From assembly GCF_017592825.1 (NCBI RefSeq), contig NZ_JAGFMD010000001.1:1612001-1676000 (forward strand): 64,000 nt of DNA, in the 5' to 3' direction. The first letter of the stretch is position 1. Each line of letters starts with the position of its first letter. The notes below the pieces were generated by a model. That model was not told the origin of the DNA. It worked only from the letters and a program-made list of their open reading frames with translations, and made no database searches. This document shows positions 51,204 through 61,999 of this stretch, one piece after another. A program made the translations under genes and the position numbers. Source of the stretch: Roseivirga sp. E12. Lineage in GTDB: Bacteria; Bacteroidota; Bacteroidia; Cytophagales; Cyclobacteriaceae.

Positions 51204-51818
51204 ATGAAAAAATTTCTGCTCCTATTTTCGATAATAGCACTATTTACAGCATGTTCGGGAGGCGGTAGTGACCCAGATTCATTCGAAGTCATAACTGGCG
51301 AAATACAACAAACATTTACCATAGACTGGAGAAGTTTACCATCAAACCAAAATATAGCCATCACGTTTCCTGAGCGTTACCGACAAGCAAGGTTCATTGG
51401 TATCCAAGACTTTGACGTACAAGAAGCAGATCAATTTTTTGACCCAACAGTCAGTGCGATGTACTATGACATTGATAGTTGGGACCCAGGCAATATGGCA
51501 GGGATATTCGATGTGACAATCAGTGTTGTCAATAACTTTGGCGTTCCTCAGCGCCTTACCACTTTCACAATCAATAACCTTGATAATACAACCGACATTG
51601 GAGGAAATAATCAGTTAATACTTTCCAAGGAAAGGATTTATGATAACGATGAAGGGAATGTCACTTTGGATGGTCTAACAGCAGCACACCTATCCATTCT
51701 TGCTGGCCGTTTAGAGCTTGAGGTTGAAGTTTCGGGCCGTAATGTGACACTTGTATCCCCAGACAGCTTTGATCTCATTCTAACACTAGAGCTGTCAGCC
51801 ATAATAAGGGTAGATTAG
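51204..51818 (+). CDS. Hypothetical lipoprotein
   Basis: About 204 residues with lipobox LFTAC (MKKFLLLFSIIALFTACSGG). The mature protein is mostly beta-like: SFEVITGEIQQTFTIDWRSLPSNQNIAITFPERYRQARFIGIQDF, and ends in IRVD. GTG at 51201 and ATG at 51204 are adjacent in frame; the ATG is preferred. Unknown function. Confidence 0.75.
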   Translation: MKKFLLLFSIIALFTACSGGGSDPDSFEVITGEIQQTFTIDWRSLPSNQNIAITFPERYRQARFIGIQDFDVQEADQFFDPTVSAMYYDIDSWDPGNMAGIFDVTISVVNNFGVPQRLTTFTINNLDNTTDIGGNNQLILSKERIYDNDEGNVTLDGLTAAHLSILAGRLELEVEVSGRNVTLVSPDSFDLILTLELSAIIRVD

Positions 51819-51910
51819 AATTTACCCCTCAAACGCCTTCGAAAGTGCAAGCAAAAAACAGGGTAACCTCTCCTACATTAAATGGCTTCAATCTAGAAAG
51901 CTAGCCAATA

Positions 51911-52063
51911 TCAATCCTTGGAAAGCACCTTAACCAGCCAAAGAATAAGGTAAAGGCCCAAACCCGCACCAAACAAAAAGAAAGCTACAACAAAGCCTAT
52001 TCTAATACTCGACTCCTGGATACCCATTTTTTCACCAAGCCATCCACATACACCTAAAATCAT
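51911..52063 (-). CDS. PspC-domain protein (50 residues)
   Basis: A small gene with ATG at 52063 and TGA at 51911-51913. The protein MILGVCGWLGEKMGIQESSI then RIGFVVAFFLFGAGLGLYLILWLVKVL has the PspC pattern G-V-C-G-W-L-G-E-x-x-G-I, V/S-x-x-R-I-x-F and an aliphatic TM ending in LILWL. Classical PspC domains are about 60 residues, so this is close to full length and not a fragment. Its product should be an inner-membrane stress partner. Lies between a lipoprotein gene and the FtsX permease. Confidence 0.75.
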   Translation of the reverse strand: MILGVCGWLGEKMGIQESSIRIGFVVAFFLFGAGLGLYLILWLVKVLSKD

Positions 52064-52119
52064 ACATCCAAAATTTAGAGATTGATATTAGCAGTTTTAT
52101 CCAATAACTCCAAGTCTTC

Positions 52120-54480
52120 CTAATCACTCAAGGCATTAATAGGGTCCTTGGCCAGTGCCCTGAGCGTATGGAACAATACGGCCAAGCAAGTAACAGATGC
52201 AAGCAAAGCCATCGCGATCACAAAACCATCAATCGGTACATCGATCCGGTAGGCAAAGTCTTGCAACCATAATTGAGACAATAAATAGGCTGATGGCACC
52301 GATATTAAAAGGGTAATAAAGAGTATCGTGAAAAACTCACTATAAATGATGCCTATAATGTTTCCATGGCTTGCTCCAAAAATCTTCCTTAAGCCCATCT
52401 CCTTGAATCTCTTCTGAACTACCAAAGAAACTAGACCAAACACTCCGAGAGCTCCAATCAATACTGAAACCAACATCGATAGATTGCCAATATCCCCCCA
52501 AACTTTCTCGGATTGATAAAGCGAAGCCAGATCATCTGATAGAGACGAATATGTAAATGGTTGTTCATAAGCTGTTGAATACCACAAAGCTGAGAGTTGT
52601 TTGGCTACAGCGTCTCCATTTACTCCCTGATATTTTACTATCATAAAGTCTTCCAGTGCCCTTCCAGGCTGAATTACTAATGGCTGAATACGTTTATGTA
52701 AAGTCTCATAATTGAAATCCTGGATCACTCCGATTATCATAAACTTTTGACCATCATGATACATGGATTTGCCCAATGCCTCCAACGGATCACCCAGTTC
52801 GAAAGCCTCAATTACTGTCTCATTGACAACAACCGGATTCGTCAGCTCATCTTTTAGAAACTCAAAGTCGGTACCGGTCAACATTCTAATGCCCAGGGAT
52901 TGAAAATAGTGATCATCAATACTGCCAACATTCATGAGAATAGAGTCTAAAGCCGCAGGCTCAGGCTTATAATACTTTGCCGCATAAGGTCTGCCCGGAA
53001 TCGTGCTCGCTCTAGAAACTGAGGTAACACCTGCAATACCCAGAACATCGTCTTTTAAACTTTCATAACCAGTGTGAATACCTCTATCCCTAATAGGTAC
53101 AACTACTACTTCACTCTGATCGAAACCCAAGTCTTTCGATTTAACAAATGCAGCTTGTCTATTAATAGTAACAGCACCCACGATCAGTACAACAGAAACA
53201 ACAAATTGGAAAACCATAAGTCCCTTTCTCAGGTAACCAATTTTACCAAGTGTCACCACATTGAGCAAGACATCTGTGAGCTCCATTCTTAGGATAACAA
53301 TAGCCGGGGCCATACCCGAGATTATAGCCGTAACCAATATAAGGCTCGCTATCACCAACCAAATCTCCCACTGAGCGATAGGGTTCAATATAAGGCTCGT
53401 ATCCAACATGGTGTTGAATGGAGTAATCATAAAATACAGGGCGATCAAAGAGATGACAATGGCAATGGCTATAGTTAGAATGGCTTCCAGTATAAACTGA
53501 AAATAAATATGTTGAGCAAAGGCCCCCGAGACCATTCTCACTCCCATCTCTTTGAGTCTTTCAACAGAGGTAGAAACGGCTGAGTTGATATAATTGATTG
53601 TGGCTAAAATGATAACCACTATGGCAATGATGAGGACAACTCGAACAAACATGATATCGCTTTGTCCTTCAATCTCAGAAATTGCATCTGACCTCAAGTG
53701 TATATCTAAGAGGGGCTGAATTCGGATTCGTTCTTCTGGAAATCGGTTAACCAGCCATTCCTCATATCTTGTTTTAAATGATTGAACATCTGTACCAGGC
53801 CGGAAATGGATGTAACTGTAAAAGCCATTATAAGCACCCGTCAACACATCCAAAGTCATCACCTTAGGTAAGGTGGGCATCGAAGCCAAAAAGTCAAATT
53901 CGAAATGGGCTCCCACATTGTTTAAGGCTTTCACTACCCCAGTGATCTCCAAGTCATACTTAAGCTCATAGCGCAGCACCCTTCCAATTGGATCCTTGTC
54001 TCCAAAGTACTTTTTAGCCATTTGTTCGGTAATCACTAGTGAATTAGGCTCTGAGAGGGCTGTTTCAGGATTACCCAGAAGCAGCTCATATCCGAAAACG
54101 TCAAAGAAAGAGGAATCGGCAAAAAGAAAGTCTTGTTCATAAAAGCCCTTATCCTCTTGACTAAGTAAGGGCACATTCCAATGCTTAAAGAGTAGCGTGG
54201 TGCTTTCTACCTCTGAGAACTCTTCGGTCAGGGAAAGCATGATTCTAGGGCTCGTCTTGGCTACGATTTGGGTGTTATTACCCAATTCCTCCATCCTTAG
54301 CAGTCTGTAGGTCTGCTCCGGTTCTGGATGAAACTTGTCGTAGTCCAGTTCATACTGCGCATAGAGTATGAGTAAAACCGTTAATGTGATACCTATACTC
54401 AAACCCATAAGATTGACCATAGAGGTCACCTTACGTTTGATTAGGTTCCGAAATGCAATTTTGAGGTAATTTTTTAGCAT
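52120..54480 (-). CDS. FtsX/MacB-like ABC permease without prefix domain
   Basis: 786 residues: two MacB_PCD-FtsX units with TM1 at about 20-42 (MVNLMGLSIGITLTVLLILYA), contact loops LKEMGVRMVSGA and FKEMGLRKIFGA, and three C-terminal TMs. Unlike the four in 7.8-25.5 kb it has no prefix domain and no PadR gene beside it. Single gene; no ATPase adjacent. Confidence 0.9.
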   Translation of the reverse strand: MLKNYLKIAFRNLIKRKVTSMVNLMGLSIGITLTVLLILYAQYELDYDKFHPEPEQTYRLLRMEELGNNTQIVAKTSPRIMLSLTEEFSEVESTTLLFKHWNVPLLSQEDKGFYEQDFLFADSSFFDVFGYELLLGNPETALSEPNSLVITEQMAKKYFGDKDPIGRVLRYELKYDLEITGVVKALNNVGAHFEFDFLASMPTLPKVMTLDVLTGAYNGFYSYIHFRPGTDVQSFKTRYEEWLVNRFPEERIRIQPLLDIHLRSDAISEIEGQSDIMFVRVVLIIAIVVIILATINYINSAVSTSVERLKEMGVRMVSGAFAQHIYFQFILEAILTIAIAIVISLIALYFMITPFNTMLDTSLILNPIAQWEIWLVIASLILVTAIISGMAPAIVILRMELTDVLLNVVTLGKIGYLRKGLMVFQFVVSVVLIVGAVTINRQAAFVKSKDLGFDQSEVVVVPIRDRGIHTGYESLKDDVLGIAGVTSVSRASTIPGRPYAAKYYKPEPAALDSILMNVGSIDDHYFQSLGIRMLTGTDFEFLKDELTNPVVVNETVIEAFELGDPLEALGKSMYHDGQKFMIIGVIQDFNYETLHKRIQPLVIQPGRALEDFMIVKYQGVNGDAVAKQLSALWYSTAYEQPFTYSSLSDDLASLYQSEKVWGDIGNLSMLVSVLIGALGVFGLVSLVVQKRFKEMGLRKIFGASHGNIIGIIYSEFFTILFITLLISVPSAYLLSQLWLQDFAYRIDVPIDGFVIAMALLASVTCLAVLFHTLRALAKDPINALSD

Positions 54481-54741
54481 TCTATCGACTAAACTGGTCG
54501 GTGTTACTCAAAAAAAATACCAAAGAATGAAAACAGTCCATCAAGGCGCTCAAGGCACTATTCAGCATTTTTAAATGATAAAGATACGCTAAAACTGAAC
54601 GCTATCGACCAGCTTCACGAGCGTTATCGAACAGGCTAATTGATTAAAAGCAGCAAGCATTAGAGTCAAATATTCATAACTCTTCTGGTGAATGAATCAG
54701 ACAAAAGGCTAGGTGACACACCATTGTCTTGAAAATGAAAT

Positions 54742-54767
54742 AAAAAAAGCCCAGCATTAGCTGAGCT
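54742..54767 (-). terminator. Terminator-like hairpin, distal copy
   Basis: AGCCCAGC (54748-54755) and GCTGAGCT (54760-54767) with one wobble, U run on the minus strand (A7 at 54742-54748). It follows a tRNA-tail-like segment (54772-54794), a worn duplicate of the tRNA-Glu 3' end. The 420-bp gap 54481-54902 holds nothing else recognisable. Confidence 0.6.
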
Positions 54768-54869
54768 CTCTGAAAGTAGTCTGTAGGAGGGCTGAGCGTT
54801 AAGAAAAGCTCCAGTGGGGCTTTTAAGCGAAGAGCCAGCTTGTAGGGCAAGTCACCGAAGGACGAAATG

Positions 54870-54896
54870 AAAAAAGCCCGACAAAGTCGAGCTTTT
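54870..54896 (-). terminator. Rho-independent terminator of tRNA-Glu
   Basis: On the minus strand AAAAGCTCGAC (54896-54886) pairs with GTCGGGCTTTT (54882-54872) with one G-U, followed by a U run. It begins 6 bp after the tRNA 3' end. Confidence 0.85.
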
Positions 54897-54902
54897 AGAA
54901 TG

Positions 54903-54974
54903 TAGTCCGTAGGGGAATCGAACCCCTGTTACCAGGATGAAAACCTGGCGTCCTAACCCCTAGACGAACGGACC
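54903..54974 (-). tRNA. tRNA-Glu (anticodon TTC)
   Basis: 72 nt read on the minus strand from GGTCCGTTCG to CGGACTA. Acceptor GGTCCGT/ACGGACT pairs with a G-U at the top; anticodon arm CCAGG-TTTTCAT-CCTGG has TTC at 54941-54939; T arm is AGGGG-TTCGATT-CCCCT. CCA is not encoded, as usual in Bacteroidota. Own promoter and terminator. Confidence 0.97.
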
Positions 54975-54987
54975 ATCATAAGGACTG

Positions 54988-55017
54988 CAAATATAGATGT
55001 CACTATTTTATTTGCAA
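54988..55017 (-). promoter_or_regulatory. Promoter of tRNA-Glu
   Basis: Minus-strand -33 TTG at 55017-55015, 19-bp spacer, perfect -7 TATATTTG at 54995-54988, 13 bp before the tRNA. A clean example of the Bacteroidota primary sigma promoter. Confidence 0.8.
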
Positions 55018-55084
55018 AAATTTCTATCCGAAAAAATTACAATCGATTTCCATGGAACTAACTCGGCCTTAGCATGATTAAAGT

Positions 55085-56147
<1,063 letters not shown>

Positions 56148-56170
56148 GCCAGACAAGAACAAAAAATAAA

Positions 56171-56199
56171 AAGCCTCGATAAATCGAGGCTTTTTTTAT
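56171..56199 (+). terminator. Rho-independent terminator of gap
   Basis: AAGCCTCGAT (56171-56180) and ATCGAGGCTT (56183-56192) with a two-base centre, then T7. 24 bp after the gap stop. Confidence 0.95.
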
Positions 56200-56352
56200 T
56201 CACATAAACTTAATCTTTTAGTAAACACGCTCTTCAGGAACTAAAAAAGCAATTGGGTAGTTTTACAATCGAAATGACAAACCCAAGTCGCTATAAAATG
56301 GGGCAAATATAATGTAAGACAGCCCTAAGTCGTAAAAACAGGTCATTAAGAA

Positions 56353-56373
56353 AACCGCTCAATTTGAGGGGTT
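56353..56373. terminator. Hairpin between gap and the peptidase gene
   Basis: AACCGCTC and GAGGGGTT (56353-56360, 56366-56373) with one mismatch; T run on + and short T run on - side. Probably the terminator for the minus-strand aminopeptidase operon, or a back-up for gap. Confidence 0.5.
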
Positions 56374-56393
56374 ATTTTTTTGCCCATCCTCGA

Positions 56394-58997
56394 CTATTCT
56401 ACTTTCAAACTGGTCTTCTTAAGAATCTCACTTGATCTAAAAGTCATGTCCCCTGCCTGAAGAATCTTCATTTTCAGCTGAGCATTGTATTCAGGGTTCT
56501 TATCCAGAAAGTCTCTTACCATCTGTGCAGCCGTTTCGGTGTTGTGCCTACCTAGTGTGCGATCGAGCCATCTCTTTGGGAAGAAGATATCTCCTGTCAC
56601 CTGAATCTCTTGTAATAGTTCCAGGCTCTCGGTGATATATTTTTCGCTCTCTTTTCTCCGCAAAGGGTGATGCAGGTTTCCAAGCCCTCCTAGTACCCAT
56701 GATTCAGTCTCGCGGTTCTTCTCATCTTTCAGAGAAGCAAAGAATTGATCCCTAGCTTCAACATCTGAAGAAAGAGATGGGAGTAAAAACTCAAATCTCT
56801 TTCTACGATCTGGATTCTTAATATTTTCGAGCTGCTTGGTCAATATATCCTCTGAAAGTTGAGGCATTTTAATTGCCAGTTGACCTGCTAAGCTTGTTAA
56901 ATCGTTTTCAGATAAGTTCAGCCCCCCAACTTTCGAGTGAGTCTCTCCAGCCCAAATACTCCTGAGCCTTTCTAGGTTGACATTCGTAATTGTCACATTT
57001 CTGAAGGCATTAAAGAATATCTTTTTGACTGAAGGATCATCCGTCTTGTCATTCATTACATGGAAGAGCGTCCTTTCAAGATCAGGCGCAGCACTCTCTC
57101 TTTGTTCAGGCGTCATCAAGTTCCAGTAGACATTATTCAATTGCCCCAGCATGAGGTTCAATAGCAATTGATTCTTCTCTTTGACTACCATCCATTTGAT
57201 TAGTTCAACGTATCGCTCAGGACTGTACTGACCTTCTTTTCCATAATTTTCAGGTTCCAGAAGATTTTCGTAGAGGTTAACAAGCATTGTTCCCTTTTCT
57301 ACTTCGCTGAGCTGATCCCAGCGGCTTTGAATCATAGAATAGTTTGCCGGAAATAAACCATAGCCGATTCCATCAGCATTTGGCAGAGCTTCGAAGAAAT
57401 CCCAATTAGATTTTAAACTAATAGTATAGGGTATATCATTAGAGTAAATAAGCTCTTCTTTTTTCTCTGATCGTTGTAAATTATACAAATTCAATTGCAA
57501 GGCTTGGGCCCAAACTCTTTCTCCCTCAGGATCGTTTTGAGCAAGCTTTATAAGTACCTGATTGCCATTCTTTACAGCCGAAATATCAAAATGCGGTCTT
57601 CCAGGTGTGTTCACCCAAACCTCACTCCATTTATTCAAGTCTTCTGGGGTTCGCTTATCTAAGATTTCAATAAGATCTGGCCATGTGGCATTCTTATTTG
57701 AAAAAGTAGACAAGTATTCACGCATACCTGATTGAAAGTCTTCTTCGCCCAACATGGCCTCCAACTGGCGCATCATAATGGGTGCTTTGTTATAAATAAT
57801 CGCACCATACATTTGCCCAGCTTCTTTCAGGTTAGGCAAAAATTGCCTGATAGGGTTAGCTCCTTTGGTGCGATCAACTGAGTAAGCCGATGGATAATGC
57901 CTGACTAAGAAGTTTAGGTCGTGATTGATATCTGGGAAACTAGGGTTAACCATCTTGGCAGCCATGAAATTGGCAAACACTTCTTTGGTCCAAACGTCAT
58001 TGAACCAGTCCATGGTGACCAGATTACCAAACCACATATGAGCTACCTCATGGGCAATCAAGCTGGCTCTTCCGAGCAATTGGCTTTGAGACGGATCTTT
58101 ATCCAACATCAATGAATTGGCTCGGTATTGAATCGCTCCAACATGCTCCATCCCTCCATATTGAAAACTTGGAATCAATGCAAAATCCAGCTTCTTGAAA
58201 GGATACTTTATACCAGAGTACTCCTCTAGCCATTGTAATGAGGCCGCATGCAGGTAGAAAATCAAATCTAAGTTTCGATCTGCTTTCTCTTTGTCACTCT
58301 CCCTGTGCAGTATGGTCATTTCTCTACCAGCAATTGTCTTACTGACCACATCGAACTCTCCTGCTACAAAGGAGAACAGGTAGGTACTAATTAAGTCAGA
58401 TTTATAGAACTGATAGTTCTTTCGACCATCCTTAACAGCCGCAACGGCAATTGGTCCATTGCTAATGGCCGACCAATTTGCTGGTACATCAAGTGTAAGT
58501 TCGAAAGTTGCCTTTAGGTTCGGTTGGTCGAAAACGGGAAAGGCAGTTCTGGCCCTATCGGGAACAAAGAGTGTGTATAGAAATTCTTCTTTTCGGTTGA
58601 GTGAAGTCTCACCTGCAAAGAAGTTAATCTCTACCTGATTGAACCCTTCTTTGAGGTTCTCCTTTTTCAGAATGATGTGTTCATTCTCGATTAACAGCTC
58701 CTGGCTTTTACCATTGACGATCAGTCCTTTGAGCTTCTCTGGGCTTTCCTTAAAATCAAGCTGAAGGTCTTGTGAATTGTTTTTCAGGTTGAAAGTTAAG
58801 TCTTCCAATGCCTGAATTTGTTGATTTATGTTGTCCGGCACTCTGAACTCCAACTTATAATTGATAATTGATAGCGCCCCTTTTCGGTATTCTGCTAGTT
58901 CGAGTGACACCCCAGACTCCACCGATAACTTGGTCTCATCATTACAGGCAAAAAGGGTAATCGAAAGCAGTAATATTGCCAGGCTTTTCTTTAACAT
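56394..58997 (-). CDS. M1-family aminopeptidase lipoprotein
   Basis: 867 residues with lipobox LFACN. N-terminal beta domain to about 215; catalytic domain with GGMEH at 281-285 (the GAMEN variant), zinc site H316-EVAH-H320 and Glu339 in TKEVFANF; a C-terminal helical repeat part. Removes N-terminal amino acids from peptides in the periplasm or at the cell surface. Last gene of the SDR, zinc-ribbon-like, peptidase cluster; it begins 1 bp after the preceding gene. Confidence 0.92.
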   Translation of the reverse strand: MLKKSLAILLLSITLFACNDETKLSVESGVSLELAEYRKGALSIINYKLEFRVPDNINQQIQALEDLTFNLKNNSQDLQLDFKESPEKLKGLIVNGKSQELLIENEHIILKKENLKEGFNQVEINFFAGETSLNRKEEFLYTLFVPDRARTAFPVFDQPNLKATFELTLDVPANWSAISNGPIAVAAVKDGRKNYQFYKSDLISTYLFSFVAGEFDVVSKTIAGREMTILHRESDKEKADRNLDLIFYLHAASLQWLEEYSGIKYPFKKLDFALIPSFQYGGMEHVGAIQYRANSLMLDKDPSQSQLLGRASLIAHEVAHMWFGNLVTMDWFNDVWTKEVFANFMAAKMVNPSFPDINHDLNFLVRHYPSAYSVDRTKGANPIRQFLPNLKEAGQMYGAIIYNKAPIMMRQLEAMLGEEDFQSGMREYLSTFSNKNATWPDLIEILDKRTPEDLNKWSEVWVNTPGRPHFDISAVKNGNQVLIKLAQNDPEGERVWAQALQLNLYNLQRSEKKEELIYSNDIPYTISLKSNWDFFEALPNADGIGYGLFPANYSMIQSRWDQLSEVEKGTMLVNLYENLLEPENYGKEGQYSPERYVELIKWMVVKEKNQLLLNLMLGQLNNVYWNLMTPEQRESAAPDLERTLFHVMNDKTDDPSVKKIFFNAFRNVTITNVNLERLRSIWAGETHSKVGGLNLSENDLTSLAGQLAIKMPQLSEDILTKQLENIKNPDRRKRFEFLLPSLSSDVEARDQFFASLKDEKNRETESWVLGGLGNLHHPLRRKESEKYITESLELLQEIQVTGDIFFPKRWLDRTLGRHNTETAAQMVRDFLDKNPEYNAQLKMKILQAGDMTFRSSEILKKTSLKVE

Positions 58998-58998
58998 A

Positions 58999-59586
58999 TC
59001 AAATCAGGATTAGGTCTTTTCTTAATTCTGGAGGAATGCCGAAGTTCTCTCCCATGAAATCGTCCATTTCATCTTTGGTCTCTTTAGAAAGCAATGCATT
59101 CATTTCTTCCATTGCCAATTCACCAATCATAAACGGAGGCATGAAATTGGTAACCAAGCGATCGCCTTTGAAACAAGCCCCCATTTGAAATTCGGTCATC
59201 TCACTTTTTGGAGTTCCCTTGATCATACATTCTGAAAGCCAGGCCTCAGGATTGTCTGGGTGCTCTTCAATTCGTCTTTGCATCGCCTGAAAATCCGTAT
59301 TCATCATCATGTATTCTGACAAATTGGCCATGCTCTCAGCAGACATCTGGTCTTTCATATTCTCATAGCATGTAGAACAGACAGCATATTCAAACAGCAC
59401 TTCGGTCTTTTGAAAAGACGGGTATTTCTTAAAGACTTTTTCAATCATATAGTAGCGATCACCCTTCATCAGGTCATAGTCACACTGTACACAATTGGTC
59501 AAAGGTCCTTTTGTATCGCTGTTTAAAAAAATATCAGGGATTGGAAGCCCCTCCGCTCTTTCCTCTTCTTCTCTATGCTCTTCCAT
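58999..59586 (-). CDS. Hypothetical protein with paired CxxC motifs
   Basis: 195 residues, soluble and acidic. Two Cys pairs: NCVQCDYDL (about 32-35) and VCSTCYENM (about 69-72) suggest a zinc ribbon. A helical middle (ESMANLSEYMMMNTDFQAMQRRIEEHPDNPEAWL) and a C terminus with EEMNALLSKETKDEMDDFMGENFGIPPELR follow. Function unknown. Flanked by 1-bp junctions on both sides, so it is co-transcribed with SDR and aminopeptidase genes. Confidence 0.75.
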   Translation of the reverse strand: MEEHREEEERAEGLPIPDIFLNSDTKGPLTNCVQCDYDLMKGDRYYMIEKVFKKYPSFQKTEVLFEYAVCSTCYENMKDQMSAESMANLSEYMMMNTDFQAMQRRIEEHPDNPEAWLSECMIKGTPKSEMTEFQMGACFKGDRLVTNFMPPFMIGELAMEEMNALLSKETKDEMDDFMGENFGIPPELRKDLILI

Positions 59587-59587
59587 A

Positions 59588-60346
59588 TTATTTTTTATCT
59601 ACTAATGTTGATGCCGCCTGTGCTGCCGGAAAAATGACGGTATCACTAATATTTACATGAGCAGGTCGGGTTACGATAAATCGAATCAGGTCCGCGACAT
59701 CATATGCCGTCAGTGCATCGAAACCTTCGTAAACTGACTTTGACCTGTCTGTGTCACCTTTAAAGCGTACCATCGAGAATTCTGTTTCTACCAAACCAGG
59801 ACAAACTTGAGATACTTTGACTCCCGTGCCGTTCAAGTCCATACGCATACCATTGTTAATGGCATCAACAGCGTGCTTAGAGGCACAATAGACGTTGCCA
59901 TTTGGATATACCTCTTTCCCTGCAATCGACCCAATATTCACAATATGCCCCGAACCTTTGCTCACCATTTCAGGTACCAAAGCCTTTGTAACATAAAGTA
60001 AGCCCTTTACATTAATGTCAATCATTGCATCCCAGTCGTCCACATTTCCATCTTGAATCTTAGAAAGCCCGTGAGCATTTCCAGCATTATTGAGAAGAAC
60101 ATCGATGGATTTCCAAGCATCGGGAATTGAGTTAATCGCCCCTTCCACTTCCACTCTATTTCGAACATCAAAACTTAGTTCAAGTGTTCTAACAGCCACC
60201 TCATCGCTCAATGCTTTCAACCTGTCTTCCCTGCGTCCACATATAATTAAGTCATACCCTTCCTCAGCCAATAGTAAAGCAGTAGCTCGGCCGATGCCAG
60301 AGGTTGCTCCCGTAATGAATGCGATTTTGCTCATTTTCATCTTCAT
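59588..60346 (-). CDS. Short-chain dehydrogenase/reductase (YdfG-like)
   Basis: About 250 residues. SDR motifs: ITGATSGIGRATALLLAEEG, NNAGNAHG, catalytic Ser in NIGSIAGKEVYPNGNVYCASKHA (Y-x-x-x-K = YCASK), CPGLVETEFS. This is the NADP-dependent 3-hydroxy-acid dehydrogenase (serine dehydrogenase) subgroup, reducing or oxidising small 3-hydroxy acids. Three start Mets lie in MKMKMSK; any is possible. Confidence 0.92.
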   Translation of the reverse strand: MKMKMSKIAFITGATSGIGRATALLLAEEGYDLIICGRREDRLKALSDEVAVRTLELSFDVRNRVEVEGAINSIPDAWKSIDVLLNNAGNAHGLSKIQDGNVDDWDAMIDINVKGLLYVTKALVPEMVSKGSGHIVNIGSIAGKEVYPNGNVYCASKHAVDAINNGMRMDLNGTGVKVSQVCPGLVETEFSMVRFKGDTDRSKSVYEGFDALTAYDVADLIRFIVTRPAHVNISDTVIFPAAQAASTLVDKK

Positions 60347-60398
60347 TAATGAGCAGTGAATTTAAAAGAAAATAGCCAATCGGAAACGTAAAGATTAC

Positions 60399-61139
60399 TT
60401 AGTCGGAGAAATGCAGATACAGTGTGAAATTATGAGTCGTTATCCGGCTTAGTCCATTGTGGAAGAAGTTGTCCTGAGGGTTCATAACATCAAGTAATCC
60501 TCTTGCATATCTGATCTCTGGTGAGAACTTGAAGAATTCGAAGTAACGTTCCAGTCCAAAGCCTACCTCAACTTTTACATTAGCACGTCTGATCTCAAGT
60601 CTATCTTGGGTTGTAGTTATATCTTCTTTACCAGACCTAAACGATCCACTTAATCCTGCAATCAAATACATTCGAGAGTTATTCCTTCGAATGGACCTGT
60701 ACTTCATAAATATGCCGGGCTCAATTCTAGTACTCTCTATCAGCTGGGCATCAGTGGTCCCATCAATATTCTGATAATTGACCGTGTTTTGATACAGCCC
60801 TATTTTCACAGGAACAAGTCTTATGGAAAATTGATCTGCCAACCTGATATTGACCATAAACCCAAGGTCAAATCCAGCACTTGTCTCAGAAGTTATTGAG
60901 TTTATTTGGTCATACTCGGAAGTGTCGAATCTGTCTGAATACTTGATGCCATAGCTATTGTTATGCACACCAAGCAGAAACCCGTACTTAAAAGTCTTCT
61001 GGTCACTTTTTACCCTGTGAAGCGTTACTCCTGCCTTACGCGTTTGGGCGTTTACTTGAAGTATTGAGAAAAAAAGTACTAAGGCAACTATTTTTGCCCG
61101 ATGTAAATCGAGGCGATGCCAAATGTCAAAGGTCTGCAT
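60399..61139 (-). CDS. porT: PorT-family outer-membrane protein (T9SS)
   Basis: 246 residues with a signal peptide ([15 protein letters not shown]) after a 15-residue start segment. The barrel strands with [66 protein letters not shown], and [16 protein letters not shown] fit PorT/SprT of the type IX secretion system. It overlaps the ubiE gene by 52 bp, typical for this conserved pair in Bacteroidota. Needed for secretion in P. gingivalis and gliding in flavobacteria; role here inferred by synteny. Confidence 0.85.
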   Translation of the reverse strand: MQTFDIWHRLDLHRAKIVALVLFFSILQVNAQTRKAGVTLHRVKSDQKTFKYGFLLGVHNNSYGIKYSDRFDTSEYDQINSITSETSAGFDLGFMVNIRLADQFSIRLVPVKIGLYQNTVNYQNIDGTTDAQLIESTRIEPGIFMKYRSIRRNNSRMYLIAGLSGSFRSGKEDITTTQDRLEIRRANVKVEVGFGLERYFEFFKFSPEIRYARGLLDVMNPQDNFFHNGLSRITTHNFTLYLHFSD

Positions 61140-61810
61140 TCAGTCTTCTTATATCCAACCGCACTAAGGATGTCCAAAAAATTCTGACCATCCGGAAAAG
61201 CATCTACCGACTCCGGCAGATAAGTATATGCCGATTGATCCTTAGAAATCAGTTTTCCAATAATCGGGAGAATCGACTTAAAATAAAAACTGTAAAGTTG
61301 CTTCATCGGAAACGATCGTGGCCTTGAAAACTCAATGATCACTGCCTTTCCACCTGGTCTAAGTACACGATGCATATCACTCAAGCCTTGTTTCAGGTTT
61401 TCGAAGTTCCTTACACCAAATGCAACGATGGTAGCGTCAAAGGTATTGTCTTCAAAAAGCAGCTTCTCACTATCGCCCATTTGCATGTCGATGATGTGGT
61501 CTACCTTTTTACGTTTCATCTTCTGCTTGCCCATTTCAAGCATACCAGATGAAATATCAACCCCAACTATACGGTCAGGATTGAGCGCCAAAGCTTCAAT
61601 AGCAAAATCTCCAGTACCAGTAGCTATGTCCAGTATTTGCTTGGGTTGGTCAGGCTTAAGGAGCTTTATGGCCTTCTTTCTCCACAGGATATCAATACCC
61701 AGACTTAGGAAATGATTAAGAAAATCATACCTATGACTGATGTTATTAAACATCTCGGCTACCTGCTCTTTTTTTGTCGTTTCCTTCTCCTTATATGGTA
61801 CTACAGCCAT
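61088..61810 (-). CDS. ubiE: Demethylmenaquinone methyltransferase (UbiE/MenG)
   Basis: 240 residues. SAM-methyltransferase motifs: [98 protein letters not shown] and the ending [11 protein letters not shown]. It methylates demethylmenaquinone in the last step of menaquinone synthesis, in line with respiration by this organism. Forms an overlapping pair with porT. Confidence 0.96.
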   Translation of the reverse strand: MAVVPYKEKETTKKEQVAEMFNNISHRYDFLNHFLSLGIDILWRKKAIKLLKPDQPKQILDIATGTGDFAIEALALNPDRIVGVDISSGMLEMGKQKMKRKKVDHIIDMQMGDSEKLLFEDNTFDATIVAFGVRNFENLKQGLSDMHRVLRPGGKAVIIEFSRPRSFPMKQLYSFYFKSILPIIGKLISKDQSAYTYLPESVDAFPDGQNFLDILSAVGYKKTECRPLTFGIASIYIGQK

Positions 61811-61999
61811 CTCTAATTCAATCTGAGTGCAATAATACGAAGGAAACAGGGTGATTACAGGAATTGTTAAAAAAAGGTAATGTTAGACCACAAGTCCAGC
61901 CATTTTTCACCTCTGTCATAAATCTTAGTAAATTGACTTCTGGTCATTCACAAACTCAAAGATGTCTATGTTAATAGACTCTTAATTTTCAATCAGGAT

